From contig NZ_CP047954.1 in NCBI RefSeq assembly GCF_014279895.1, positions 1-64,000 of the forward strand: DNA of 64,000 bases. Reading direction: 5' to 3'. The stretch is from Synechococcus sp. M16.1 (GTDB taxonomy: Bacteria; Cyanobacteriota; Cyanobacteriia; PCC-6307; Cyanobiaceae). Shown in pieces: positions 28,909 to 37,300 of the stretch. Position 1 is the first letter of the stretch. Each line of letters opens with the position of its first letter. A model generated the notes under the pieces. It did not search any database and was not told the origin of the DNA. It saw nothing but the letters and a program-made list of their open reading frames with translations. Position numbers and translations under genes: made by a program.

Positions 28909-30014
28909 GCGTGGGCTTTGAGTTGCTCCGCTCCCTGGATCACCTTCACGGCGGTGATCCGGTCATCGACGCCCAATTCCTCCAGAACATCGAATCCATC
29001 CACCACGTAGCCGAAGGCTGCATTGCGGCCATCCACGAGGTTCAGACCAGCCGGGGTGAGCTCTGCTTCGTAGAGAAACATGAAGAACTGCGAGGATCCG
29101 TCGTCGAGCGCCTGGTCTGAATGGGCCCAGCCAAGGGTGCCCAGGGTTGCGAACGGAAGGGTTGGTGTGGCCATGAACAGGCCCACGTCTTCAAAGGTTT
29201 CGTTGTAGATCGTGTCGTCTTCGCCCGGCACGCGGATCTCCAGGGGCACATGGCGCTCCTGCTTGGTCTTTGGATCCACGTAGCCGATCTCCGGACCTTC
29301 CGGATCACCGCTCTGAAGCACGTAGAAGTCTTCGGCCCGGATGAAGGGCAGTCCGTCATAGAAGCCCTTGAGGGCCAGATCCACGAAGGCACCTGCGGTG
29401 AGTGGGGCGTTGTAGCCATCCACCACGGTGGTCAACTCCCCCTGGGTGGTGCTGATGTTGAGGGTGGCTCGTCCCTGCAGCCGTGGCAGGGCATCGAATT
29501 CTGCGGGGATCTCCCGTTCAAAGCCGTCGGGCACCAGCAGGGCCTCCACATCGCCGATGAAGCTCAGCGTCCGGCGTCGATCGGCGATGAAGCCTGGTTT
29601 GTCGGTGGCTTTGACCTTCTCTTTGAGGTCTTCAAGCCCCTGATCCACGCGCTCAAACAGTGCTTCAGCCGTACCGCGCTTGGCTTCAGGGACCGCGTTC
29701 AGGATGGTGTCGCGGCGGGTGTTGAGCAGCGATTCAGTGCGTGACACCGTCTTGCCGAGGGCTGTCCAGCGTTTGGCCCGCAGATCGTCACTGGTGAGTT
29801 CTAGCCGATGCTGCAGTTCGCGGATGTCGTCCTGATCGAAGGGAAGCGCGTCCCGAAGAATCGCGGCAGGGTCCTTCACAGCATTGCCCTGGGGTAATGC
29901 GGCCCAGGCAGGGGCGGCGATTGTGATCAGAGCAAAGCTGATCAGAACAGCGAGGACGGCGTTTAAACGCTGATGGACCAAGGGGGAACCCCAGTGCTGA
30001 CGGGACTTTGGCAC
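28905..30014 (-). CDS. Lumenal cyclophilin of the TLP40/CYP38 type
   Basis: This 369-residue protein has a signal peptide ([20 protein letters not shown], cleavage probably after AWA near residue 38). An all-helical domain follows (about 50-170, with [20 protein letters not shown]), then a divergent cyclophilin domain (about 185-365, with [20 protein letters not shown] and [20 protein letters not shown]). This helical-plus-cyclophilin layout is that of plant thylakoid-lumen CYP38/TLP40, which helps photosystem II assembly and may lack isomerase activity. The start is a GTG. It is translationally coupled to thiL downstream and diverges from efp. Confidence 0.88.
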   Translation of the reverse strand: MPKSRQHWGSPLVHQRLNAVLAVLISFALITIAAPAWAALPQGNAVKDPAAILRDALPFDQDDIRELQHRLELTSDDLRAKRWTALGKTVSRTESLLNTRRDTILNAVPEAKRGTAEALFERVDQGLEDLKEKVKATDKPGFIADRRRTLSFIGDVEALLVPDGFEREIPAEFDALPRLQGRATLNISTTQGELTTVVDGYNAPLTAGAFVDLALKGFYDGLPFIRAEDFYVLQSGDPEGPEIGYVDPKTKQERHVPLEIRVPGEDDTIYNETFEDVGLFMATPTLPFATLGTLGWAHSDQALDDGSSQFFMFLYEAELTPAGLNLVDGRNAAFGYVVDGFDVLEELGVDDRITAVKVIQGAEQLKAHA

Positions 30015-30046
30015 AGCCGTATAGTCCGATGAACCGTTCGGTGGGA

Positions 30047-30610
30047 ATGATCTCCAGTAACGACTTCCGCACCGGCACCACGATTGAGATCGATGGGGCC
30101 GTCTGGCGTGTTGTCGAGTTCTTGCACGTCAAGCCCGGCAAGGGATCTGCCTTCGTGCGCACCAAGCTCAAGGCGGTGAAGTCCGGCAACGTGGTGGAGA
30201 AGACCTTCCGCGCCGGGGAAATGCTTCCCCAGGCGATGTTGGAGAAATCCTCGCTTCAGCACACCTACATGGAAGGTGAGGACTATGTCTTCATGGACAT
30301 GGCCACCTACGAGGAGACCCGCCTCAGCGCCGATCAGATCGGCGAGAGCCGCAAATACCTCAAAGAGGGCATGGAGGTGAACGTGGTGTCCTGGAACGAC
30401 ACCCCCCTCGAGGTTGAACTGCCCAACTCCGTGGTTCTGGAGATCAAAGAAACCGACCCTGGCGTCAAAGGCGACACCGCCACCGGTGGCACCAAGCCCG
30501 CCATTCTTGAGACCGGTGCACAAGTGATGGTTCCGCTCTTTCTTTCTGTGGGAGAAAAGATCAAAGTGGATACCCGCAACGACAGTTACCTCGGGCGCGA
30601 AAACGGATGA
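30047..30610 (+). CDS. efp: Elongation factor P
   Basis: EF-P rescues ribosomes stalled at proline runs, which suits a genome with proline-rich proteins such as the FtsY and DnaX here. The 187-residue protein starts [17 protein letters not shown], has the loop lysine in [14 protein letters not shown] (Lys32), and ends [14 protein letters not shown]. Three KOW/OB-like domains fill the length. The frame is open from 30008, but the ATG at 30047 gives the canonical start. The stop overlaps the accB start as ATGA, the efp-accB order seen in many cyanobacteria. Confidence 0.97.
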   Translation: MISSNDFRTGTTIEIDGAVWRVVEFLHVKPGKGSAFVRTKLKAVKSGNVVEKTFRAGEMLPQAMLEKSSLQHTYMEGEDYVFMDMATYEETRLSADQIGESRKYLKEGMEVNVVSWNDTPLEVELPNSVVLEIKETDPGVKGDTATGGTKPAILETGAQVMVPLFLSVGEKIKVDTRNDSYLGRENG

Positions 30611-31083
30611 CCATGCAGCTGGATCACGAACAACTGCACCGCTTGCTGGAAGCGCTCGGCGAGAGTGACATCCAGGAGTTCCGATTGGAAGGGGACGACT
30701 TCCGTCTGGAAATCCGTCGCAACTTGCCGGCCCAAGCCGTCATGGCCCCGGTCATGCCCGCTCCCGTTGCTGCTGCACCAGCGCCCGTTGCGCCCGCCGA
30801 GCCTGCAGCTGCACCGCCTGCATCCACCGCAACCCGCAGTGACCTGCTCGAAGTCACGGCTCCGATGGTGGGCACCTTCTACCGCGCTCCCGCTCCGGGC
30901 GAACCTGCCTTTGTTGAGGTGGGCAGCCGGATCAACGTCGGCCAGACCGTCTGCATCCTTGAGGCGATGAAGCTGATGAACGAGCTGGAGTCTGAGGTTG
31001 GCGGTGAAGTGGTGGAGATCCTGGTGGACAACGGCACGCCCGTTGAATTCGGTCAGGTTCTGATGCGGGTCAAGCCGGCCTGA
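30607..31083 (+). CDS. accB: Biotin carboxyl carrier protein of acetyl-CoA carboxylase
   Basis: AccB carries biotin for acetyl-CoA carboxylase, the first step of fatty-acid synthesis. The 158-residue protein has a short N-terminal helical part, a Pro/Ala-rich linker (about residues 42-78) and the biotinyl domain with [18 protein letters not shown]; Lys122 is the biotin site. It overlaps efp by four bases. Only one base separates its stop from the stop of the convergent pdxA, so no terminator fits between them. Confidence 0.96.
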   Translation: MTMQLDHEQLHRLLEALGESDIQEFRLEGDDFRLEIRRNLPAQAVMAPVMPAPVAAAPAPVAPAEPAAAPPASTATRSDLLEVTAPMVGTFYRAPAPGEPAFVEVGSRINVGQTVCILEAMKLMNELESEVGGEVVEILVDNGTPVEFGQVLMRVKPA

Positions 31084-31084
31084 G

Positions 31085-32101
31085 TCAGCTCAGGTCCCAG
31101 GCGGCCTGAAGGGCTGCCGTCGTGCTCTCAGGGCTTGCGATCCCTTGGCCTGCAATGTCGAAGGCGGTGCCGTGGTCGGGGGAGGTGCGTAGGAACGGCA
31201 GTTCCAAAGTGGTATTCACCGCTGCGTCGAAGGCCAGCAGCTTCACGGGAATGAGCCCCTGGTCGTGATACAGGGCCAGGATCCCGTCAGGACCAGGCTG
31301 GTTTGGCGACTGCCAAGCGCGAGCAGCGCTGATCCAGCAGGTGTCCGGAGGAACGGGACCCACCAGCTGCACCTGAGGATGGTCCTTCCGCCATTGATCC
31401 AGCAGCGGCAGCAGCCATTCGGCTTCTTCGTGGCCCAGTTGACCGGCTTCACCGGCATGGGGATTCAGACCGGCAATGCGCAGATGGGGTGTGCTCGTGA
31501 AGCGTCGACAGAACTCCTCCAGCACGTTCAGTTTGTGGTGTACCAGGTCTGGTGTCAGCGCTTCAGGGACCTGGCTGAGGGGGATGTGGGTGGTGGCCAG
31601 CAAGGTGTTCAGGCGCCATCCGCTGGTTGGAGAGACGGCCGTGAACAGCATTGAGGAGCGCTGGCGTCCAGCCAACTCAGCCAGGCGTTCGGTCTGCCCG
31701 GGATAGCGGTGGCCGGCCGCATGCCAGAGGTGTTTGGCGATGGGCGCGGTGACCAGGGCGCGGGACCCTCGTTCCTGCAGCAGTTCGACGGCGCGGGTCA
31801 GCCAGCGAAACCCCGCATCGGCTCCGCTGGTGGTGGGCTGTCCTGGCTGAACGCTGGCCTCCAGCGGTTGGTCGTCGATCCTGAGGGCTGCGGGGTTGGC
31901 AAGGGGGTGGCTCGTTTGCCGCTGCAGTCGCGCGTGGGTGCTGATCAGCGTGCGTCGGCAACCCACCAGCAGGGGCTGGAGCTCTGGGGGGAGCGTGGGT
32001 GAGGCGAGGGCTTTGAGCACCACTTCCATGCCGATGCCCGCGGGATCGCCGAGAGCGATCACCAGCTCATGCCTAGGGTTCGTGGAATCGTGGGGGCCCA
32101 T
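31085..32101 (-). CDS. pdxA: 4-hydroxythreonine-4-phosphate dehydrogenase
   Basis: PdxA oxidises 4-phosphohydroxy-threonine in pyridoxal phosphate synthesis. The N-terminal LVIALGDPAGIGMEVVLKAL and the C-terminal LALYHDQGLIPVKLLAF and RTSPDHGTAFDIAGQG blocks, with metal-binding histidines, are diagnostic. The frame is open to 32248, but those 49 extra residues (Ser/Arg-rich) overlap the divergent small gene and do not look like PdxA. The ATG at 32101 gives 338 residues, the usual length. Its start is only 4 bases from the start of the divergent small gene at 32106. Confidence 0.93.
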   Translation of the reverse strand: MGPHDSTNPRHELVIALGDPAGIGMEVVLKALASPTLPPELQPLLVGCRRTLISTHARLQRQTSHPLANPAALRIDDQPLEASVQPGQPTTSGADAGFRWLTRAVELLQERGSRALVTAPIAKHLWHAAGHRYPGQTERLAELAGRQRSSMLFTAVSPTSGWRLNTLLATTHIPLSQVPEALTPDLVHHKLNVLEEFCRRFTSTPHLRIAGLNPHAGEAGQLGHEEAEWLLPLLDQWRKDHPQVQLVGPVPPDTCWISAARAWQSPNQPGPDGILALYHDQGLIPVKLLAFDAAVNTTLELPFLRTSPDHGTAFDIAGQGIASPESTTAALQAAWDLS

Positions 32102-32105
32102 CGCT

Positions 32106-32291
32106 GTGCTGCGTTTGCTGCTGCTGGGGTGTCTGTTGGTGGGATTGGCCGCTGGCCTGAGCAATGGCTGGATCGAACTGCATCTCTCCCGTTTCCTTGA
32201 GGATGTGGAGCTATCCCTGCCTGAGGACGGCGAGGGTTTCGATTTCAACCGTTGGCTGATTGAGGGGGAGAACGCAGGTCAGACGGATTGA
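32106..32291 (+). CDS. Small single-span membrane protein, function unknown
   Basis: A GTG at 32106 opens a 61-residue frame with one hydrophobic segment (LRLLLLGCLLVGLAAGLS) followed by a soluble, acidic tail (LEDVELSLPEDGEGFDFNRW). The reading frame continues upstream inside pdxA in the opposite direction, but that part is not protein-like. The membrane segment plus acidic tail suggests a real small inner-membrane protein. Its 3' end overlaps the convergent epimerase gene by 47 bases. I do not recognise the family. Confidence 0.55.
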   Translation: MLRLLLLGCLLVGLAAGLSNGWIELHLSRFLEDVELSLPEDGEGFDFNRWLIEGENAGQTD

Positions 32292-33198
32292 GTTTGTCCT
32301 GGTTCAGGCAATCCTGCAGCCCAACGCGGTAGTTCGGATGCAGCAACGGGTAACCGAGCTCATGGCAGAGCCTGTGGTTGCTGACGCGGCGGTTCTCGCT
32401 CCAGAACGACTGCGCCATTGGACTCATGCTGTCCACGATCTGGTCGAACGGCTCCAGCGGCGGCAGGGCACAACCCAACAGGTCTGCCGCATACCGCATT
32501 AGTTCGGCGGTGGGAGCCGGGAGGTCATCCACCACATTCACGATGCTTCCATTGCCCGGGCTTGCCGGAGCGTCCTGTCCGGCGCGATGCATCAGGTGCC
32601 AGCAGGCCCCTGCGATGTCTTCCACATGGATGCGGCAGAACACCTGGCCAGGCTTGTCGATCAAGCGGGCCCGCCCTTGCTGCAAGCCGTTGAGTACTGA
32701 CCGGCCCGGTCCATAAATGCCTGGCAGACGCAGAATCTGGATCGGCAGACCTGAGCGCAACCAAGCTTGTTCGCAGTTGAGGCGGCGCATGCTGCGGTCC
32801 AGCGCTGGTGCCGGGTCGTCCTGTTCCGACACCCAACCGCCCTGACGATCGCCGTAAACCCCTGTGGTGGAGAGATAGCCCGCCCAGCGCAGCGGCAGGC
32901 TTCTGAGCGTTGGCAGCAGCTTCAACAAGACCGGATCGTTGCCTTCGCGATCCGGGGGGATGGTGGACAGCAGATGGGTCACGCCCTCCAGGGCGGCAGG
33001 GTCGAGCTGGTCCTGACCATTGCTGTCGAAGAGCAGATCCGCCTCGGCAGAGTCGAGGGAACGGCGGGTGCAGAGCACCGGTGTTCCCAGGGCTCGAGCC
33101 AGCCCGGCCAGACAACGTCCGCTGTATCCGCCGCCCAGCACCAGCAGCTTGGTGTCAGCCGCCAGCGGCTGCGACCGCTTGACAAGATCAGCAAGCAT
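32245..33198 (-). CDS. NAD(P)-binding epimerase/dehydratase-like protein (extended SDR)
   Basis: This 317-residue protein has a dinucleotide-binding start LLVLGGGYSGRCLAGLAR near residue 18, an SDR-like YLSTTGVYGDRQGGWVSEQD near 108, and LPIQILRLPGIYGPGRSVLN near 150. It resembles nucleoside-diphosphate-sugar epimerases of the YeeZ type, which have atypical active sites; the YxxxK motif is not obvious. The substrate is unknown. Its ATG lies at the edge of a 7-bp inverted repeat shared with the divergent small gene at 33231. Confidence 0.75.
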   Translation of the reverse strand: MLADLVKRSQPLAADTKLLVLGGGYSGRCLAGLARALGTPVLCTRRSLDSAEADLLFDSNGQDQLDPAALEGVTHLLSTIPPDREGNDPVLLKLLPTLRSLPLRWAGYLSTTGVYGDRQGGWVSEQDDPAPALDRSMRRLNCEQAWLRSGLPIQILRLPGIYGPGRSVLNGLQQGRARLIDKPGQVFCRIHVEDIAGACWHLMHRAGQDAPASPGNGSIVNVVDDLPAPTAELMRYAADLLGCALPPLEPFDQIVDSMSPMAQSFWSENRRVSNHRLCHELGYPLLHPNYRVGLQDCLNQDKLNPSDLRSPPQSANG

Positions 33199-33228
33199 CA
33201 GTACACCTGTATTAGATCAAATGTACTG
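33199..33228. promoter_or_regulatory. Inverted repeat in a divergent promoter
   Basis: CAGTACA at 33199-33205 and TGTACTG at 33222-33228 are perfect 7-bp inverted arms separated by 16 bases of AT-rich DNA that includes TGTATTAGAT. They fill the whole 32-base gap between the epimerase-like gene and the small gene at 33231. The centre-to-centre spacing is 23 bases, about two helical turns, so the arms could bind a dimeric regulator on one face of the DNA. Confidence 0.45.
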
Positions 33229-33230
33229 TC

Positions 33231-33398
33231 GTGACGTCGTCGTCTCTCCATCTTTCCCGTTCCGGGCCCATCGTGCTCCGGGCCATCCTGACGGCTGCCC
33301 TGCTCGCCGGTGCTGTGGTGCTGGCGCCTGAAGACCCAGGCGTTCAGGCCTCCATCTGCCAGCGTCACCACTCCTCGGATGTCTGTCGGGTTTGGTGA
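33231..33398 (+). CDS. Very small membrane or secreted protein ending CRVW
   Basis: A GTG at 33231 opens a 55-residue frame. Residues 14-34 are hydrophobic (IVLRAILTAALLAGAVVLAP), then a short tail ASICQRHHSSDVCRVW carries two cysteines nine residues apart, which could form a disulfide outside the cytoplasm. The ORF is intact, begins right after the divergent promoter and stops four bases before the convergent HNH gene ends. It is too short for most annotation cut-offs. I do not recognise a characterised family. Confidence 0.5.
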   Translation: MTSSSLHLSRSGPIVLRAILTAALLAGAVVLAPEDPGVQASICQRHHSSDVCRVW

Positions 33399-33401
33399 GC
33401 C

Positions 33402-33797
33402 TCAGGCCGCCTGAGCCGCGATTGAGATGTCGTCCGGCTCGTTGATGGGCTGATCCGGTTGGGCCCACTGCAGCAGGCGAACGGCGAGCCGAAGGTCGCC
33501 ATCCATCCAGGCCCGAATCGCCATGGCGCGGCGTGGGTCATAGAAGCGCTGTCGCCGGTACCAGTCGAAAACGTCGGCGTCCGATTTGCGGCCATTGCAG
33601 GACAAGCAGGCCGGTACGCAGTTTTCAGTAACGCTTGAACCCCCTTTAGCCTGGGGGTGAATGTGATCAATTGATTCGGAAGGTTTTCCGCAATAAATAC
33701 AACTTTTGCCGGTAAAAGTGTGAAGAGACTGTCGCCATCTTCGAACGCGTAATTTGGGACAGAGTTCGTCGAGAAAAACCGCGTCCCTGCTATGCAT
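33402..33797 (-). CDS. HNH endonuclease
   Basis: This 131-residue protein carries a complete HNH nuclease domain in the middle: SCIYCGKPSESIDHIHPQAK, GGSSVTENCVPACLSCNGRK and SD. The two CxxC pairs bind zinc and DHIHP supplies the catalytic histidine. Such stand-alone HNH proteins occur widely in cyanobacteria and can be homing-type or housekeeping nucleases; the target is unknown. Its 5' half and the 137 bases upstream are visibly richer in A/T than the neighbours, which may reflect transfer. The gene itself is intact. Confidence 0.88.
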   Translation of the reverse strand: MHSRDAVFLDELCPKLRVRRWRQSLHTFTGKSCIYCGKPSESIDHIHPQAKGGSSVTENCVPACLSCNGRKSDADVFDWYRRQRFYDPRRAMAIRAWMDGDLRLAVRLLQWAQPDQPINEPDDISIAAQAA

Positions 33798-33958
33798 CCG
33801 AATGCATCGGTTGAGGGAATTCTGCCTTGAACGAAAAGCCCGTCAATGTGTCGAGCGCTGCATTTTCGATAATTTTTCAGCCTGTGATGTGAATCTTGAT
33901 CTCAATGCTTGCGCGCTGATTTGGTTTCACTAAAGTGATTGTTTGTGGGGGCCTGTTG

Positions 33959-35563
33959 GTGGCGTCAAAACCCACATTGACCTGTTGCCTGGATCTGTCC
34001 CCAGCGGGTCTGATTCGCGTGGTCAGCCCCTTTGATGCGGTGACCCAGTCCCAGTTGCGTCGGATCAAGCCACGCGGGCGTTGGAACGGTGCTGGCCAGG
34101 GGTGGGATTTCCCCTTGGCTGCAGCCGATGCGCTTCAGCAGGCCCTGGGGCGTCGTTTCCCCGTCACCTCCTCATTGCAGCAGTGGCTCGACTGGTGTCA
34201 GCAGCCGCTGCCGCCGCTGCCACCGCACCGGACCCTTGTTGCTGCAGCGGATCTCGACGAAGTCCTGCAGGATGGTCGTCGGCCTCTGCGCCATCAACGC
34301 TCCGGGGTCCGCTGGCTCCTGGCCCGTCGCGGCGCCGTTCTGGCCGATGAGATGGGGCTGGGGAAGACCCTCACAGCTCTGTTGGCGGCCCGTGCCCTGA
34401 TGCGCTGCGCTGAGCTGCGGTTGCTGGTGGTGGCTCCCGTTGGCCTGCATCCCCACTGGCGCCGGGAATCAGAGGCTCTCGGGGTTGAGCTTGAGTTGGC
34501 GAGCTGGGCTCGGCTTCCCGACACCCTGCCACCAGCGGGAACGCTCCTGGTGGTGGATGAAGCGCACTACGCCCAGTCGCTTCAGGCGCAGCGCACGGCC
34601 GCTTTGCTGCGTCTGGCCCGTCATCCCCGTCTGCGGGCGATCTGGATGCTCACGGGAACCCCGATGAAGAACGGTCGCCCGTCCCAGCTGTATCCCCTGC
34701 TGGCGGCGATGGATCATCCGATTGCTCGGGATCAACGCCAGTTCGAAGAGCGGTATTGCCAGGGGCACTGGCGGGAGGGTCGAACCGGTAAACGCTGGCA
34801 GGCGTCCGGCGCCAGTCAGCTGGAGGAGCTGCGGCGCTTGACGCGACCGTTGATCCTGCATCGCCGCAAGCAGCAGGTGGTAGACCTTCCTCCCAAGCAG
34901 CGACGGCTTCACCCCGTGGAGCTGTCGGAGGCTGAGCTCACAGGTTTCGACCATCGTGTCGAGCTGGTGCTGGATGACTACCGGCGTCGGGTTCAGCTCG
35001 GAGAGGTGCGACGGGATGCCGAGCACCTGGCTCTGCTCACCTCCATGCGCCAGATCGCTGCGGAATTCAAATTGCCGGCGGCCCGGCAGCTGGTGGAGTC
35101 ACTGCGCCGGCAAGGCGAGGCTGTGGTGCTGTTCAGTGGCTTTGTGGCTCCATTGCAGCTGTTGCAGCAAACCCTTGGCGGCGAGTTGTTAACCGGTCGC
35201 CAGCGCCCTGCTGAACGCCAGGAGAGTGTTGATCGGTTTCAGCAGGGTCAGAACGATTGTCTGCTGGCCACCTTCGGCACCGGTGCCCTTGGTTTCACCC
35301 TGCACCGGGCCCGTCATGTGGTGTTGCTGGAACGCCCCTGGACGCCAGGCGATCTCGACCAAGCCGAAGATCGCTGTCATCGTCTGGGAATGGGAGATGG
35401 CCTGACCTGCCATTGGCTGCAACTCGGCGCAGCCGACCAGCTGGTGGATGGCTTGTTGGCGAGCAAGGCGGAACGGATCGAGTTGTTGCTGGGGCCCCGG
35501 CGCTTGTCGCTGCAACGTCAATCACTCCCCGCCATGGTGCGGGATTGTTTGCAGCTGCTCTGA
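33959..35563 (+). CDS. SNF2-family DEAD/DEAH helicase, SMARCAL1-like layout
   Basis: This roughly 534-residue protein has an N-terminal region (RRIKPRGRWNGAGQGWDFPL) recalling the HARP domain of SMARCAL1-type annealing helicases. SNF2 motifs follow: RPLRHQRSGVRWLLARRGAV and ADEMGLGKT (motif I, near 130), LLVVDEAHYAQS (DEAH, near 198), MLTGTPMKNGRP, VVLFSGFV, FGTGALGFTLHRARHVVLLE and DLDQAEDRCHRLGM (motif VI). It is likely an ATP-driven DNA translocase for repair or fork remodelling. The start is uncertain: GTG at 33959 has a GTGGGGG upstream, while GTG at 33935 is also open. The 3' end overlaps the next gene by 46 bases. Confidence 0.85.
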   Translation: MASKPTLTCCLDLSPAGLIRVVSPFDAVTQSQLRRIKPRGRWNGAGQGWDFPLAAADALQQALGRRFPVTSSLQQWLDWCQQPLPPLPPHRTLVAAADLDEVLQDGRRPLRHQRSGVRWLLARRGAVLADEMGLGKTLTALLAARALMRCAELRLLVVAPVGLHPHWRRESEALGVELELASWARLPDTLPPAGTLLVVDEAHYAQSLQAQRTAALLRLARHPRLRAIWMLTGTPMKNGRPSQLYPLLAAMDHPIARDQRQFEERYCQGHWREGRTGKRWQASGASQLEELRRLTRPLILHRRKQQVVDLPPKQRRLHPVELSEAELTGFDHRVELVLDDYRRRVQLGEVRRDAEHLALLTSMRQIAAEFKLPAARQLVESLRRQGEAVVLFSGFVAPLQLLQQTLGGELLTGRQRPAERQESVDRFQQGQNDCLLATFGTGALGFTLHRARHVVLLERPWTPGDLDQAEDRCHRLGMGDGLTCHWLQLGAADQLVDGLLASKAERIELLLGPRRLSLQRQSLPAMVRDCLQLL

Positions 35564-35877
35564 CGCACCTGGAGTTCGTGCTGCAACATCGGGTCGACCG
35601 GCTGGCTTGACCGCTTCAGCAGCGACACTGCCGTTGTGACGTCGTCGCAGGCTTTGGCTTGATCGCCAAGCAGGGTCAAGACAAGGGCGCGGTCGCGATG
35701 CATATCGGCCTGATCCGGTGTCTGCTCGATGGCCTCATCACAGCGTTTGACCATCAGCTCAAGGTCATCAATGCGGAACCCGCTGAGGCAACTGGAGACG
35801 AGCGGCGTCGGTGTGTTGGCAGGCGTCGCGGGTTGCTTGCTCTGGCAGCCCGCCATCAACACGGCAGCCAGAAGCAT
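35518..35877 (-). CDS. Putative lipoprotein with a TPR-like region
   Basis: An ATG at 35877 gives 119 residues that begin MLLAAVLMAGCQSKQPATP, a short hydrophobic signal followed by a cysteine in a lipobox-like context (imperfect, Met at -3). The rest is helical: DDLELMVKRCDEAIEQTPDQ and RDRALVLTLLGDQAKACDDV resemble one or two TPR units. The frame is open to 36030, but the upstream Pro/Thr-rich part overlaps the next gene and is unlikely to be translated. It overlaps the convergent helicase gene by 46 bases. Function unknown. Confidence 0.6.
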   Translation of the reverse strand: MLLAAVLMAGCQSKQPATPANTPTPLVSSCLSGFRIDDLELMVKRCDEAIEQTPDQADMHRDRALVLTLLGDQAKACDDVTTAVSLLKRSSQPVDPMLQHELQVRQSSCKQSRTMAGSD

Positions 35878-35899
35878 CAGCCCCAGAAGCCCTGAGGGC

Positions 35900-36310
35900 T
35901 CAGTAGCTGTAGCGCGTGGTGTCGTCGCTGCTCTCGATGCTGCTTTCGGAGTCGGATGAGGAGTTTGCAAGGGCGGCAGCGGTGGCTGGTTGAGAGTTCC
36001 CGCCGAACAGATCACCAAGGAACTGGCCACAGTCGGGGAAATTGCCGGGGTCCTGGACGACGGCTTCCGTAATCATCACCGAGGCATGCTCCGGGGATGT
36101 TTTGAACACGCCGCTGCGCTGCCGCTTGATCACGGCGTATGCGGCGTTCCAGCTCACCTCGTGGTCATTGCCGCTGGACCGCATGAAGCAATAGATCTTG
36201 GCCCCCTTCTCTTCTGTGGCTTCGGCCGCTTGCAGGGGGGAGGTCATGGTGCTGAAAGCGCCGATCAGGGCCGCGGCGGAGAGAACCAGCGATGACCTGA
36301 TGGGACCCAT
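35900..36310 (-). CDS. Secreted protein of unknown function, conserved-looking in cyanobacteria
   Basis: The ATG at 36310 gives 136 residues with a signal peptide (IRSSLVLSAAALIGAFSTMT, cleavage probably near LQAAEA). The mature part includes GAKIYCFMRSSGNDHEVSWN and YAVIKRQRSGVFKTSPEHAS, then a Ser/Asp-rich tail ending DDTTRYSY. Two cysteines (YCF and PDCG) could pair outside the cytoplasm. The pattern is like small exported cyanobacterial proteins without assigned function. It lies between a putative lipoprotein and a membrane protein, all on the minus strand. Confidence 0.65.
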   Translation of the reverse strand: MGPIRSSLVLSAAALIGAFSTMTSPLQAAEATEEKGAKIYCFMRSSGNDHEVSWNAAYAVIKRQRSGVFKTSPEHASVMITEAVVQDPGNFPDCGQFLGDLFGGNSQPATAAALANSSSDSESSIESSDDTTRYSY

Positions 36311-36342
36311 GACGTCAGTTGTGGATGGCACCAAGGTATCGA

Positions 36343-36873
36343 TCAGCTTCCAGCTGTCGAGGGCACGATCAGCCGCACCACCAACGGCAGCACCAGCAGC
36401 ACGGTGATCAGCCGCACGGCATGGAGGGCGGCCACCGCGGCACCAACGCCGAATTCGGCACCGACCAGGCTCATGCCACTGATGCCACCTGGGGCAGCGC
36501 CAAGCAAGGCCACGACTGGATCAATGCCGAGCAAGCGGCTGGTCCAGAGGCCGACGACCAGTCCTGTCAGCACCAGCGCCAGGGTGATCAGAACCGCTGG
36601 TTTCCAGAGAAGTTGCAGTTGCTCCAAGGACGCTCGGGTCAGGCCAGTTCCGATCACGGTGCCGATGCCGATCTCCAGAACCGTGCGCGTTCCCGCTGGC
36701 CATGTGGCTGGTTCCAGTTGGCCGCTCATGCTGACGATGCCAGCACCCAGCAAGGCTCCCGCCAGAGGTGCGGCGGGTATGCCACTGAACAGAGCCAGCA
36801 GTCCGATGGCGGTTCCAGCCAGCAGGTACAGCGCCAGCGTTGCCAAGGAAGGCATCGGTCTCGATCGCGTCAT
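36343..36873 (-). CDS. AbrB-family (AbrB duplication) membrane protein, single unit
   Basis: This 176-residue protein has about five hydrophobic segments and the family pattern FSGIPAAPLAGALLGAGIVS and VVALLGAAPGGISGMSLVGA. The AbrB duplication family (once annotated as ammonia monooxygenase-like or putative transporters, not the AbrB transcription factor) normally has two such units in about 350 residues. This gene holds one, so it either works as a dimer or is a half-size form common in cyanobacteria. The substrate is unknown. Confidence 0.75.
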   Translation of the reverse strand: MTRSRPMPSLATLALYLLAGTAIGLLALFSGIPAAPLAGALLGAGIVSMSGQLEPATWPAGTRTVLEIGIGTVIGTGLTRASLEQLQLLWKPAVLITLALVLTGLVVGLWTSRLLGIDPVVALLGAAPGGISGMSLVGAEFGVGAAVAALHAVRLITVLLVLPLVVRLIVPSTAGS

Positions 36874-36938
36874 GTCAGCTTGATCTTGAGACAGCGGCGC
36901 TCCTGTGTTGTCATCAGCGCAACCATCAGCTTTCGGTG

Positions 36939-37262
36939 ATGACGTCCTCCGTGTCCTTTCGGATCACCCGCACTGCGGAAGATCTCGCGCAAACCATCAC
37001 GGCTCTGTCGCAGCGCTTGGTGAAACTGGAACAGCGTCAGGAAGCGATTGAGCTGCAACTGCGCCAGCAGCAGCAGAATCTGAATGCTGTCCCAGACGAA
37101 GAGATCTCCACTCTCGAGGGCGTAGAAGCTCTGCTGCGGGAAACGCGGGAGCTGTTGGAGAGCACAGCTCCGATGCCAGAGCCTGAAATGGCTGAGGAGT
37201 CCTCCCAGAACCATGCCTGGGGTCAGGAGGCCGAAACAGAAGCGGGCCGCGATGTCGCGTAG
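36939..37262 (+). CDS. Small coiled-coil protein, unknown function
   Basis: The ATG at 36939 gives 107 residues. The middle is a strong coiled coil (ALSQRLVKLEQRQEAIELQL and QQNLNAVPDEEI) and the tail is acidic (PEPEMAEESSQN). There is no membrane segment, cysteine pair or catalytic motif. The frame is open to 36840 but the upstream part overlaps the divergent gene. It may be a small structural or adaptor protein. I do not recognise a family. Confidence 0.6.
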   Translation: MTSSVSFRITRTAEDLAQTITALSQRLVKLEQRQEAIELQLRQQQQNLNAVPDEEISTLEGVEALLRETRELLESTAPMPEPEMAEESSQNHAWGQEAETEAGRDVA

Positions 37263-37300
37263 GGGTGGCGTGCGGTGCCAAAATAAAAAGAAAGGCAACT

